A stretch of 45,552 nucleotides of DNA from a virus. The stretch is from the IMG/VR virus record IMGVR_UViG_3300036792_000543, positions 1 to 45,552 of that record; one strand, 5' to 3'. This document shows, piece by piece, positions 6,366 through 12,952 of the stretch. The notes beneath the pieces were generated by a model that saw nothing but the letters and a program-made list of their open reading frames with translations, was not told the origin of the DNA and made no database searches. Both the position numbers and the translations under genes were made by a program. Numbering within the stretch: the first letter of the stretch is position 1; each line of letters begins with the position of its first letter.

Positions 6366-7016
6366 CTACCGCCTCTGCCACGATCCTATCACACGCCCTT
6401 GAATATAGGCTTCATCGATCGTGCGTTCGTAAGGATTGTATCTCGGGTTGTCCGATGAAATGCGCACCCGCGGCGGGTCAGATTGAGCAATAAACTCGAC
6501 CCGTTTCAGCACAAGGCCCATGCCGTCCCACACCACAAAAATTCCTGGCGGCGACGCGACGGTGTCTCTGTAATCGACTAGCACCTTCTCGCCCGGTGCG
6601 AGCGTGCCGAGCATCGAGTCACCGATTACCTCAAGCACTCGCACGCGATCGGCGTCGACGCCGAAGGCAGAGCGAAATTCCGCGCTGGGAAAATAATAGC
6701 GGGCCCGAACAGAGTCGTCGTCGCCTTCAAGCGCGTCTTCAAGGCCACCTGGCCCCGCAACGGCGCGGACGTTCAATTCCAAAAGCTCTTTATGGTGGCT
6801 GTAGTCGTTGCCCTTGATGGCGAAGGCCAGCCATTCCGGTGACACGTCCAAGACCTTCGCCAGCCTGCGAATCGCCAGAAGATCTGGCTCATTCTTATCT
6901 ATTTCCCAGCTTGCAACTGTTGTTTGCCCTGCATTTATCGCCTTACCCAGTGTGGTTTGGGAAAGGTGCTTGCCCTCTCTAGCCTCTTTCAGGCGCTTAC
7001 CGAGCGAACTTTTCAT
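6366..7016 (-). CDS. CI/C2-type phage repressor (XRE HTH + S24 peptidase domain)
   Basis: 216 residues. The HTH at about residues 4-60 (GKRLKEAREGKHLSQTTLGK, NAGQTTVASWEIDKNEPD) is XRE-type. The C-terminal S24 domain has catalytic Ser134 in VIGDSML and Lys171 in GLVLKRVEF. A possible self-cleavage region is VRAVAGPGG at residues 83-91, so RecA-stimulated autocleavage and SOS induction are plausible. It should bind the two operator pairs that flank it (5839-5871 and 7056-7088). ATG at 7016 begins the HTH properly; in-frame ATGs 7 and 14 codons upstream are alternatives, and no clear SD is seen. Its own promoter is not obvious. Confidence 0.93.
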   Translation of the reverse strand: MKSSLGKRLKEAREGKHLSQTTLGKAINAGQTTVASWEIDKNEPDLLAIRRLAKVLDVSPEWLAFAIKGNDYSHHKELLELNVRAVAGPGGLEDALEGDDDSVRARYYFPSAEFRSAFGVDADRVRVLEVIGDSMLGTLAPGEKVLVDYRDTVASPPGIFVVWDGMGLVLKRVEFIAQSDPPRVRISSDNPRYNPYERTIDEAYIQGRVIGSWQRR

Positions 7017-7055
7017 GAGAATAACGCATAACGGCATATTGCCGGACGCGCTAAC

Positions 7056-7095
7056 CACGAAACGCGCTTGACAATATCGCGATACGCGCTAACCC
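7056..7095 (+). promoter_or_regulatory. pR-like promoter with two repressor operators
   Basis: TTGACA at 7068-7073 and TAACCC at 7090-7095, with a 16-base spacer. Operators CACGAAACGCG (7056-7066) and CGCGATACGCG (7078-7088) are 22 bp apart, matching the spacing at pL. From TTGACA to the -10, pR and pL differ only in three bases at the operator centre (ATA against TAT). An extra repeat of ACGCGCTAACC at 7046-7056 and 7084-7094 may mark a third weak site. Confidence 0.72.
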
Positions 7096-7103
7096 TGTTC
7101 AAT

Positions 7104-7337
7104 ATGAACCAGGCCGAGCGCATCATTTCCAAATTTCGGACCCAAGAGGCGTTGGCCAATGCCATCGGCTGCCGCCAAAGCGTGATCGCTGGTTGGAAGC
7201 GCAGGGGATTTGTGCCGGCACCCCAGCAGGGTCGCGTTCTTGCGGCGGCGGCCGCGCTGGGCCTCGATCTATCGCCGGCCGACTTCTTTGATGAGCAGCC
7301 GCCTTCTGCAGCTGCACAGACCGGAGTTGCCGCATGA
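7104..7337 (+). CDS. Cro-like HTH protein
   Basis: 77 residues. An HTH fills the first half: FRTQEALANAIGCRQSVIAG then WKRRGFVPAPQQGRVLAAAA, resembling Cro/YdaS-type or carph-isopro HTH proteins. It is the first gene rightward of pR, the classic cro position. The ATG lies only 8 bases after the -10 and has no Shine-Dalgarno, so the mRNA is probably leaderless. An in-frame TTG at 7068 falls inside the -35 box and cannot be the start. Expected to repress pR/pL or the repressor promoter. Confidence 0.85.
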   Translation: MNQAERIISKFRTQEALANAIGCRQSVIAGWKRRGFVPAPQQGRVLAAAAALGLDLSPADFFDEQPPSAAAQTGVAA

Positions 7338-7759
7338 CGGCGCGCACTCAAGTATTTGAGCGAGACAGTTCGCAACGTCCGCACCGCCCGCAAAAATCCT
7401 TGAGAGCGATAGCGGCTGCGCATCGATGCACCACTATCGATGCAAGTGGTGAAGGCAATTTGGGGAACTCCTCGAAAATCTCCTGCGGAGAAAACTTCTC
7501 CAAATATTCCCTCATTGGGCCGACTAGCACACGCCGACACTTCTCTGCATCGCGATACTCGCTCCGCGTGCAAATGAACGCAAAGAACAACTCTTGCATG
7601 ACTTCCCCAGACCTTATTGTTGAGGGCCGACACGCTAAGAGAAATTATCTCACTGCTGTGAATGTTACTGCTGAGTGCGTTAATTCGCACTTGCTTCTCG
7701 TCACCAGACGGATTGCGGCGGCAACATCTTTTTGCGCTGATGCGGGAGATGCCGCATGA
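7334..7759 (+). CDS. doubtful coding region between cro and the next early gene
   Basis: An open frame of 141 codons whose ATG overlaps the cro stop (ATGA) and whose stop overlaps the next ATG (ATGA), exactly as expected in this operon. The translation (rich in Ser, Thr, Asn and Arg) looks like no family and its third-position GC is low for this phage. It contains a 7-bp inverted repeat CACCACT/AGTGGTG at 7429-7451. A minus-strand gene at 7348-7599 is an equally plausible reading, so both are listed and at most one is likely real. Confidence 0.35.
   Translation: MTARTQVFERDSSQRPHRPQKSLRAIAAAHRCTTIDASGEGNLGNSSKISCGENFSKYSLIGPTSTRRHFSASRYSLRVQMNAKNNSCMTSPDLIVEGRHAKRNYLTAVNVTAECVNSHLLLVTRRIAAATSFCADAGDAA
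7348..7599 (-). CDS. alternative opposite-strand small protein
   Basis: 83 residues (MQELFFAFICTRSEYRDAEK, then GPMREYLEKFSPQEIFEEF). The ATG at 7599 has a good Shine-Dalgarno (GGGGA, 5 bases away) and third-position GC is higher than for the plus-strand frame over the same DNA. It would be antisense to the early right operon. No family recognised. It excludes the plus-strand reading 7334-7759. Confidence 0.35.
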   Translation of the reverse strand: MQELFFAFICTRSEYRDAEKCRRVLVGPMREYLEKFSPQEIFEEFPKLPSPLASIVVHRCAAAIALKDFCGRCGRCELSRSNT

Positions 7760-8415
7760 CCAATTCCACATTTCAAAATCGCTTCTCTGAAAAAGGACGC
7801 CGGACCGATGAGCCCGGCGCCAAGGTAATGGGCACTTGCAATGGTGCAGCGGGAAATCCGCCGCGCGCCAAACATGGGGTATCCGCCATGGGAGCGTCAT
7901 TGGGAAAAAACAACGGAACTTTTTCCGGGCTAAACCGCGGAACTTTTCCCGCTCAGAATTCCGGAAATCTTCCCGTAGGAAATGCAAAGAATTCTTCAGT
8001 CCTAGCGCCACTCGATCGCAACGAGCTAATCGATGAGTGGAAGGCGATCATTCTTCCGTTACCGATTAAACGCGCCGCGGAAGAGCAGGTTGCCACGACG
8101 CGCGCAGTGGAAAGCCAACGCAATGGTGATAGTGCCGCGAGTCTTTTGGCTGCCATTAATCAGGCGCGCGCGAATCCGCGTGTTCGCGCCCAACTTGGGC
8201 GCCTGATGGGCTTCACAGGTTGCTATACCGATCCCGACTTCATGGAAGGCATGGAATTGATCGGGCAGAGCTATATGCGCGAACAGTTTATGCGCGTAGC
8301 TGTTGCGCAAGAAGTCTACTCCACGCCCGACGAACCTGCAGCCGACGACGACTCCACTGACGCCAATGATGATCGCGATGATCTCACCGGCGACCTTTTC
8401 GGGAGCCTCAACTGA
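7756..8415 (+). CDS. hypothetical early protein with internal 8-residue repeats
   Basis: 219 residues. The first third is low-complexity, with 8-residue repeats (NGTFSGLN, RGTFPAQN, SGNLPVGN) at residues 53-76, preceded by a weaker unit at 45-52. The middle is helical (DRNELIDEWKAIILPLPIKR; ASLLAAINQARANPRVRAQL). The C-terminus is strongly acidic (ADDDSTDANDDRDD). Start is coupled to the preceding frame by ATGA. No family recognised; a DNA-replication or DNA-binding accessory role is a guess from position. Confidence 0.72.
   Translation: MTNSTFQNRFSEKGRRTDEPGAKVMGTCNGAAGNPPRAKHGVSAMGASLGKNNGTFSGLNRGTFPAQNSGNLPVGNAKNSSVLAPLDRNELIDEWKAIILPLPIKRAAEEQVATTRAVESQRNGDSAASLLAAINQARANPRVRAQLGRLMGFTGCYTDPDFMEGMELIGQSYMREQFMRVAVAQEVYSTPDEPAADDDSTDANDDRDDLTGDLFGSLN
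7888..7983 (+). repeat. 24-bp tandem repeats, iteron-like
   Basis: Four in-frame 24-bp units start at 7888, 7912, 7936 and 7960. The last three share the core CGGAACTTTTTCCG / CGGAACTTTTCCCG / CGGAAATCTTCCCG, each an imperfect palindrome (CGGAA...TTCCG), with exactly 24 bp between cores (7914, 7938, 7962). A perfect palindrome AAGAATTCTT follows just downstream, at about 7987-7996. Spacing slightly over two helical turns suits a row of protein-binding sites. Confidence 0.65.
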
Positions 8416-8726
8416 TGTGTTCGATCGGTCATCACGATGGTCCCGAGGCCGTCACCAGGTCGCCCCGCCGCCACACTGACGGCAGCGTGACGCGCCAGAT
8501 CGAGAAGACGCCGCGCGCGGAACTTCTTGAGAGGCGAGCGCTGAAGACCGCGCAGCTCCGCGCAGAAATTGAAGCTGCAGAAGCCGACGCCTTGGCAGAC
8601 GCCTATGGCGCAAATGAACAACTTGAATTGATCCCGGTCGGCGCTGATGAGGTGCCACACGCTGTTGCGTTCCGTGGTCTGCCTGATCCGAACACCCTCT
8701 GGTATTCCGCAGCGAGGGAACCATGA
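8415..8726 (+). CDS. hypothetical protein
   Basis: 103 residues (MCSIGHHDGPEAVTRSPRRH). The middle is a long charged helix (TPRAELLERRALKTAQLRAE, IEAAEADALADAYGANEQLE), probably a coiled coil. Start overlaps the previous stop by one base (TGATG), stop overlaps the next start by four. No family recognised. Confidence 0.68.
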   Translation: MCSIGHHDGPEAVTRSPRRHTDGSVTRQIEKTPRAELLERRALKTAQLRAEIEAAEADALADAYGANEQLELIPVGADEVPHAVAFRGLPDPNTLWYSAAREP

Positions 8727-8983
8727 ACGCGCTCGTTGGTAGCCGCACAATCACTTTCATTAGGGTTACCCACAGTGAAGCCGACGCCCAGTTGCCGCGT
8801 ATGCACATCCGCATCGATTGGATCGGCGCAGATGGCGCGGAAGAATACATCGAGCGGCATGGCCCCGCCGCCGCGCTGATCATTGACGATCTGCGTGATG
8901 TGACGCGGCGTGGCGAGATTGCCCGGCACGGCTATCTATTCGGCTTTATCAGGTCCCACACGCTGCGACGGCAGGGGGGCTGA
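8723..8983 (+). CDS. hypothetical protein
   Basis: 86 residues from ATG at 8723, overlapping the previous stop (ATGA). A strand-rich N-terminal half ([30 protein letters not shown]) is followed by [20 protein letters not shown]. No domain recognised; the early operon position suggests a small regulatory or accessory protein. Confidence 0.68.
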   Translation: MNALVGSRTITFIRVTHSEADAQLPRMHIRIDWIGADGAEEYIERHGPAAALIIDDLRDVTRRGEIARHGYLFGFIRSHTLRRQGG

Positions 8984-9276
8984 TGCTGGCGGGGGCTGGG
9001 CAAGTTCAACCTGAGAATCAAGAGGTTCCGAAAATGGCGAACTCCGGTTTTGCCAAAGACGTGCTGCGCTCATTCATCAATCGCATCGAGCGGCTTGAAG
9101 AAGAGAAGGCCGCGCTCGCCGCTGATATCAAGGAAGTCTATAGCGAGGCCAAGGGGACGGGCTTCGATACCAAGATCATGCGCCAGGTGATCCGCATGCG
9201 TAAGCTCGACAAGGCGGAATTCCAGGAACAGGAGGCGATCCTTGATCTCTACCTCGGCGCCATGGATATGCGCTGA
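8983..9276 (+). CDS. GapR-like nucleoid-associated protein (DUF2312)
   Basis: 97 residues. [20 protein letters not shown] followed by [29 protein letters not shown] and [12 protein letters not shown] is the full DUF2312/GapR signature. GapR is an essential alphaproteobacterial chromosome protein that clamps overtwisted DNA ahead of replication forks. A phage copy next to replication genes could help phage DNA synthesis or alter host chromosome structure. The ATG at 8983 is coupled to the previous stop (TGATG), but ATG at 9034, with an AGAGG Shine-Dalgarno, gives the core domain and may be the true start. Confidence 0.9.
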   Translation: MLAGAGQVQPENQEVPKMANSGFAKDVLRSFINRIERLEEEKAALAADIKEVYSEAKGTGFDTKIMRQVIRMRKLDKAEFQEQEAILDLYLGAMDMR

Positions 9277-9554
9277 TGAATCGTGCCGCGCACATCACAC
9301 CTCGGGACATTGCTGAAAGCGCGCTGCTATTCGCGGTGTTGCACGGAAAGCCTACATTCTCTGCGCAGGATTTCGCCGCATTCTCGGATGTGGCGGCGCT
9401 TCACCTGGACGAGGAAATCGCAAACGATATCTTGCTGCAGGTGGTGGCTGATGGCCATCTGCGCGAGGTGGGGCCCGGCGTCTACGCGCTGATCGAGAAA
9501 ACCGAGCAGGAAGCCCTCGAACAGCCATTGTGGCCGGAGGAAGCCCGGCCATGA
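9276..9554 (+). CDS. hypothetical protein, possible winged helix
   Basis: 92 residues. RDIAESALLFAVLHGKPTFS followed by a second helix and DGHLREVGPGVYALIEK resembles a small winged-helix fold with a basic wing, though the match is weak. It is linked to its neighbours by one-base (TGATG) and four-base (ATGA) overlaps. Function unknown. Confidence 0.65.
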   Translation: MNRAAHITPRDIAESALLFAVLHGKPTFSAQDFAAFSDVAALHLDEEIANDILLQVVADGHLREVGPGVYALIEKTEQEALEQPLWPEEARP

Positions 9555-9754
9555 GCATGCCTCCGGTTGTTGAAGCATTTGTCGAACTGGCGCGCCGCTA
9601 TGTGCGCGCCGAGCGCCATTACGACAACATGGCGGCGACCGGAAACCGGGATCGGGTGGATGACGCTTTATCTTCCAAGCAGGAGTTGGAAGAAAAGGTC
9701 TGCCAGCATTTCATGCTTGTGCGGCCGCTTGATGGCGCGGGGTCGCGCCGATGA
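9551..9754 (+). CDS. small helical hypothetical protein
   Basis: 67 residues from ATG at 9551 (MSMPPVVEAFVELARRYVRA), chosen because it overlaps the previous stop (ATGA). Two amphipathic helices (EAFVELARRYVRAERHYDNM; DDALSSKQELEEKVCQHFML). No family recognised. Confidence 0.65.
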   Translation: MSMPPVVEAFVELARRYVRAERHYDNMAATGNRDRVDDALSSKQELEEKVCQHFMLVRPLDGAGSRR

Positions 9755-10176
9755 GCCGGCTACCGCAGATCCTCGGCCGCGTGACCCTTGACGAGGCGCA
9801 GGGACGATTGCTCGCGGAAAGCGTCGTGATCACAATTTCCGCCGGCCAGTTCCGCCAGCACATCACTAAGCGAGCGCGCTTGGGCGACGTCATATGGGTG
9901 CAGGAACCGTTCTATGCCTATGCGCTGACCGGCATGTTTCGTGTCCCGCCGGTTATGCCTGGCGTTGTTGCCGGCCCGCGCTTTGAAGCGAAGACCCCGG
10001 ACAAATTCAAGATGTACCGGCACAACCGCCGCTATCACACAGATGCGTCACGTCTGCCGCGCGAGCGCAGCCGTTGCACGCTGGAGATCGCCAGCTTCGA
10101 CGCCGCAAGCCTCAACTGCATCTGCCACATGCAGAACATAGATGACTTCATGGCAGCTCGGAGGGCAGCGGCATGA
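9751..10176 (+). CDS. ASCH/PUA-like domain protein
   Basis: 141 residues. GDVIWVQEPFYAY in the middle, followed by RHNRRYHTDASRLPRERSRC and TLEIASFDAASLNCI, follows the phage ASCH-like pattern (GD.LWVRE.., then a conserved R..LP RW.SRITLEV block). ASCH domains have a PUA-like fold and often bind RNA or modified nucleotides. The exact role in phage early operons is unknown. Coupled on both sides by ATGA. Confidence 0.6.
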   Translation: MSRLPQILGRVTLDEAQGRLLAESVVITISAGQFRQHITKRARLGDVIWVQEPFYAYALTGMFRVPPVMPGVVAGPRFEAKTPDKFKMYRHNRRYHTDASRLPRERSRCTLEIASFDAASLNCICHMQNIDDFMAARRAAA

Positions 10177-10664
10177 TCCGCCGGATTCGCACATGGCTGC
10201 CGAAATGTCTTTGGAGCGTCGGTTGGCTTCAGGAACCAATCAAGGCTGACCCTAAAGCATTGGCGAAGCTTCTGATGATCTTCCCGGGGGGAGATATAAG
10301 CGGATATAGGAAACGACTACCGAACCGCCGTCCCGCCGTGCGCCAGCAAATGAAATGGCAGGACAGCCAGGGCAACGACAAGGTAGCCGATGTTTCCTTC
10401 GGGTTCGGGCCTGACGGCAAGATCCGCGAGGTATTCTGCATCGCCGCCAAAGACGGGAGCGACATGCAATCACTTGTCCACGACGCTTGTATTGCCACCA
10501 GCATTGTTTTGCAGCGCGGCCACAGCATTGCCGACTTGGCCAAGTCCTTCGGGGAATTGCGCGAGGAAGGTCAACCCGTGGGCAAGCCGGCTTCCATCAT
10601 GGGCGCGCTGGCGCGGCTTGGCGCTGCGGTAGAGCGCCAAGTGGGTGGGGAGGGCGGCGGTTGA
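10173..10664 (+). CDS. TSCPD-domain-like protein
   Basis: 163 residues. GKIREVFCIAAKDGSDMQSL, DACIATSIVLQRGHSIADLA and then KSFGE look like the TSCPD domain, otherwise found at the C-terminus of coenzyme-B12-dependent ribonucleotide reductases and as stand-alone phage proteins. The N-terminal third is basic (RIRTWLPKCLW; GYRKRLPNRRPAVRQQ). Inferred link to nucleotide metabolism or its regulation is tentative. ATGA-coupled to the gene before; its TGA overlaps a TTG start of the methylase gene. Confidence 0.6.
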   Translation: MIRRIRTWLPKCLWSVGWLQEPIKADPKALAKLLMIFPGGDISGYRKRLPNRRPAVRQQMKWQDSQGNDKVADVSFGFGPDGKIREVFCIAAKDGSDMQSLVHDACIATSIVLQRGHSIADLAKSFGELREEGQPVGKPASIMGALARLGAAVERQVGGEGGG

Positions 10665-11236
10665 GCGATTGGCAATTCGGCCACCTGCGCACATTTGGCT
10701 ACGATCTGATCGTGGCTGATCCGCCATGGCGCTTCGAGCTATATGAGGAAGAGACCGGGAGCCAAAAGGGTCCGGCGTCTCAATACCCGACAATGAGCCT
10801 GGACGAGATAAAGGCTCTTCGCATCGGCGAGCTTGCCCGCGGCGACTGTCTACTGCTGCTTTGGACATGCGGATGGGCCATTGCCACCGGACAGGCACAG
10901 GAAGTCGCGCGAGCATGGGGATTCCAGCCCAAATCTGAGATCATCTGGAACAAGCGCACGCGCTCAGGGAAATGGCGTGTAGGGCCTGGTTACCGAGTGC
11001 GCACTATGCATGAGCCGATTTTGCTTTGCACCATCGGCAACCCATTCCATGCAGCATTTCCATCCGCATTTGACGGGCTGGCCCGCGAACATTCGCGCAA
11101 GCCGGAGGAATTCTACCAGCTCATTGACAGAATGGCCGGCAGCCTCAGTTTCCGCGCCGATCTTTTTACCAGGACTGAGCGCGCTGGCTGGGATGGCTGG
11201 GGCGACGAAGCCGGAAAGTTTCCGGTGGCCGCGTGA
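10661..11236 (+). CDS. MT-A70 family adenine N6-methyltransferase
   Basis: 191 residues if translation begins at TTG 10661, which overlaps the previous TGA (TTGA) and gives MSDWQFGHLRTFGYDLIVAD. The catalytic motif DPPW is at residues 20-23. Further landmarks are LLLLWTCGWA, SEIIWNKRTR and a late REHSRKPEEFY block with DLFTR, all typical of MT-A70 enzymes that methylate adenine in DNA or RNA. In a phage this probably modifies phage DNA against host restriction. No ATG exists near the domain start, so the TTG is the best choice. Confidence 0.88.
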   Translation: MSDWQFGHLRTFGYDLIVADPPWRFELYEEETGSQKGPASQYPTMSLDEIKALRIGELARGDCLLLLWTCGWAIATGQAQEVARAWGFQPKSEIIWNKRTRSGKWRVGPGYRVRTMHEPILLCTIGNPFHAAFPSAFDGLAREHSRKPEEFYQLIDRMAGSLSFRADLFTRTERAGWDGWGDEAGKFPVAA

Positions 11237-11568
11237 GTGAGTTCTTCATCGTGCTTTCGCATCCCGCCACCGAACATGAAACGCTGCCCGAGGCCATGGC
11301 ATCGCAGCGCGCGCTCCAGGCCCATGTCCCCGAGAGAACGCACACCATCTACCGCTGCAAGCGCTGGCTGACGGGCGCAAAGCATTTCACCAAGATGGTG
11401 GATCTCCTGAATGATATCGTGCGCGATGGGCTGACGCCGGCCAATCTTGACCGTGCGCGCGTCCTCCAAGTCACGATCGGCAACCGCACGCCGCGGCTGA
11501 AAGCTCTGCATCGTGTGCCGGGCCCGCCTGAATATCAGCCGCCTGCCGCCGCCAGGACGGGCGCATGA
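11233..11568 (+). CDS. hypothetical early protein
   Basis: 111 residues with a GTG start overlapping the methylase stop (GTGA). SEFFIVLSHPATEHETLPEA, HTIYRCKRWLTGAKHFTKMV and DLLNDIVRDGLTPANLDRAR suggest a compact mixed fold. No family recognised. The C-terminus is proline-rich. Position between the methylase and the replication protein. Confidence 0.65.
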   Translation: MSEFFIVLSHPATEHETLPEAMASQRALQAHVPERTHTIYRCKRWLTGAKHFTKMVDLLNDIVRDGLTPANLDRARVLQVTIGNRTPRLKALHRVPGPPEYQPPAAARTGA

Positions 11569-12635
11569 GCCGACCAGCGTTTGACTATCGCTATTCGATC
11601 ATACCGGGCGGGGCGGTGACCGACCCGAATGTCTCAATGCGCGATCTCCAAGTTTTGGCCCTACTGGGGCGGCATACCGACAAAAAGGGATGGTGCTGGC
11701 GTAGCCAAGTCGAGATGGCAGCTGAGCTGCGCTGTGGGCGCGCCACCATCAGCCGTTCGATCAAGCGGCTGGTGGATGCCGGCTGGTTGGAACAGGAAGC
11801 GTTGCCGCGCGGGCGCACCGTTCATGTGAAGGGTCAGCAGCCGTTTAGCGCCTTCAAGTACCGGGTCAAGATTGACCGTGAAGACGAGTGCGATGCACCG
11901 TCCGCTGGAGACGTGCCCAATAATGGGCACCCTCGTGACGTGCCCGAAAATGGGCAGGAGGTGCCCATAGCTGATGGGCACGGGGTGCCCATCCAGACGG
12001 GCACCCATAGAAGGACTCCTTTCAAGGACCCACTAAACTCTCTCGCGCCCGCTGACGCGGTCGAGAATGCGATGGTCGCTTCGCTTCGGGAAGGCGAGGT
12101 TGCCCGCTGGCCAGAATTCCGCTCAGTGGTCGACAAATCTTGGCCTGGCGGATTTCCGCCCAAGGACGAGGTTGCCTGCCGCAAGCAATTCGATCCGCTC
12201 GCCCGTGAACGCGGCGCAGATCTATTGATGGCCTGCGCCCAATTGCATGGCGACGAGGAGCGTAGAATCGCCGAAGCGCGCACCCGCGGCGCCGGGAAAG
12301 CGATGCTCAAACGGCCCAGCAACTGGCTGCGTGAGGGCGAATGGCAGGGCTACATCCCGCAGGCGGAGGCGCTGGCGGCACAACTCGCCGAGATGGCAAC
12401 GGCGCTGGGGCGAGTGCGCCGCTCGTTGGGCGACGGAATTTTTCGACTATTCCGGGAGCGGATGGGTGATGCGGGATTGGCCGCGCTGGCTGGCGTCACG
12501 ATCGAACCAAAAGCCCATTTCCTCTACACCCGACCGGTACAGCGCACGCTGATGGAAAGGCACAGCGGCGCAATTGAGCGCCACCTGGGCGAGCCACCAA
12601 CATTCACGCTGGTTGCCGAAAGGAAGGCGTCATGA
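11565..12635 (+). CDS. phage replication protein with HTH domain (lambda O-position)
   Basis: 356 residues. The N-terminal winged HTH (residues about 20-85: MRDLQVLALLGRHTDKKGWC, QVEMAAELRCGRATISRSIK, RLVDAGWLEQE) is the replication-initiator-type domain. A variable linker at residues 112-150 (DVPNNGHPRDVPENGQEVPI) is encoded by inverted repeats (11913-12004). The C-terminal half is helical (FPPKDEVACRKQFDPLARER; KAMLKRPSNWLREGEWQGYI). Gene position, HTH and internal repeats together resemble lambda O, which carries its own origin. ATGA-coupled at both ends. Confidence 0.78.
   Translation: MSRPAFDYRYSIIPGGAVTDPNVSMRDLQVLALLGRHTDKKGWCWRSQVEMAAELRCGRATISRSIKRLVDAGWLEQEALPRGRTVHVKGQQPFSAFKYRVKIDREDECDAPSAGDVPNNGHPRDVPENGQEVPIADGHGVPIQTGTHRRTPFKDPLNSLAPADAVENAMVASLREGEVARWPEFRSVVDKSWPGGFPPKDEVACRKQFDPLARERGADLLMACAQLHGDEERRIAEARTRGAGKAMLKRPSNWLREGEWQGYIPQAEALAAQLAEMATALGRVRRSLGDGIFRLFRERMGDAGLAALAGVTIEPKAHFLYTRPVQRTLMERHSGAIERHLGEPPTFTLVAERKAS
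11913..12004 (+). repeat. origin-like inverted repeats inside the replication gene
   Basis: Four hairpin-like units: 11913-11930, 11940-11957, 11961-11981 and 11985-12004, each of the form GTGCCC-N6-9-GGGCA(C/G). The first is GTGCCCAATAATGGGCAC. Units are 4-9 bp apart. Lambda O carries its origin iterons inside its own coding sequence, so this is the best candidate for the phage replication origin. The repeats encode the degenerate VP..NGH linker. Confidence 0.7.
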
Positions 12636-12952
12636 GCGAGCATGTTTCACATGAGACGCCATGTTTGACGTCAAACTTAGCAATGCAGATACAACAGCGC
12701 CGCGCCGGGCGCCGCCAAAAGGTGCATCATCACGGCACGCTGTGCAGCCGCTGTCTCGCCAATCCGCCGGCCAGTGAACGGGACCGATATTGCAAGCTGT
12801 GTCGCGCGGCCGATAGGCGTGAACGCAGGCGTATCGCTTCCGAGGAATTGAAGCGCCTTAGAGCGCTGGACGAACAACAAAAACTGTCAAAGGGCACTGA
12901 CAATGAATGCGAACGCAGTAAGGACGGGTCGATGCCCGCCGCTCCCGGTTGA
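12632..12952 (+). CDS. small zinc-ribbon-like protein
   Basis: 106 residues. CSRCLANPPASERDRYCKLC (CxxC...CxxC) is a four-cysteine zinc ribbon at about residues 38-57, followed by a long basic helix (RAADRRERRRIASEELKRLR). Probably binds nucleic acid. ATGA overlap with the replication gene; its 3' end overlaps the next gene by 50 bases. No specific family recognised. Confidence 0.65.
   Translation: MSEHVSHETPCLTSNLAMQIQQRRAGRRQKVHHHGTLCSRCLANPPASERDRYCKLCRAADRRERRRIASEELKRLRALDEQQKLSKGTDNECERSKDGSMPAAPG

Noticed and set aside
7068-7103. TTG start at 7068 for the Cro-like protein
   Set aside because: It lies inside the -35 box of pR and cannot be on the mRNA; ATG at 7104 begins the HTH domain.
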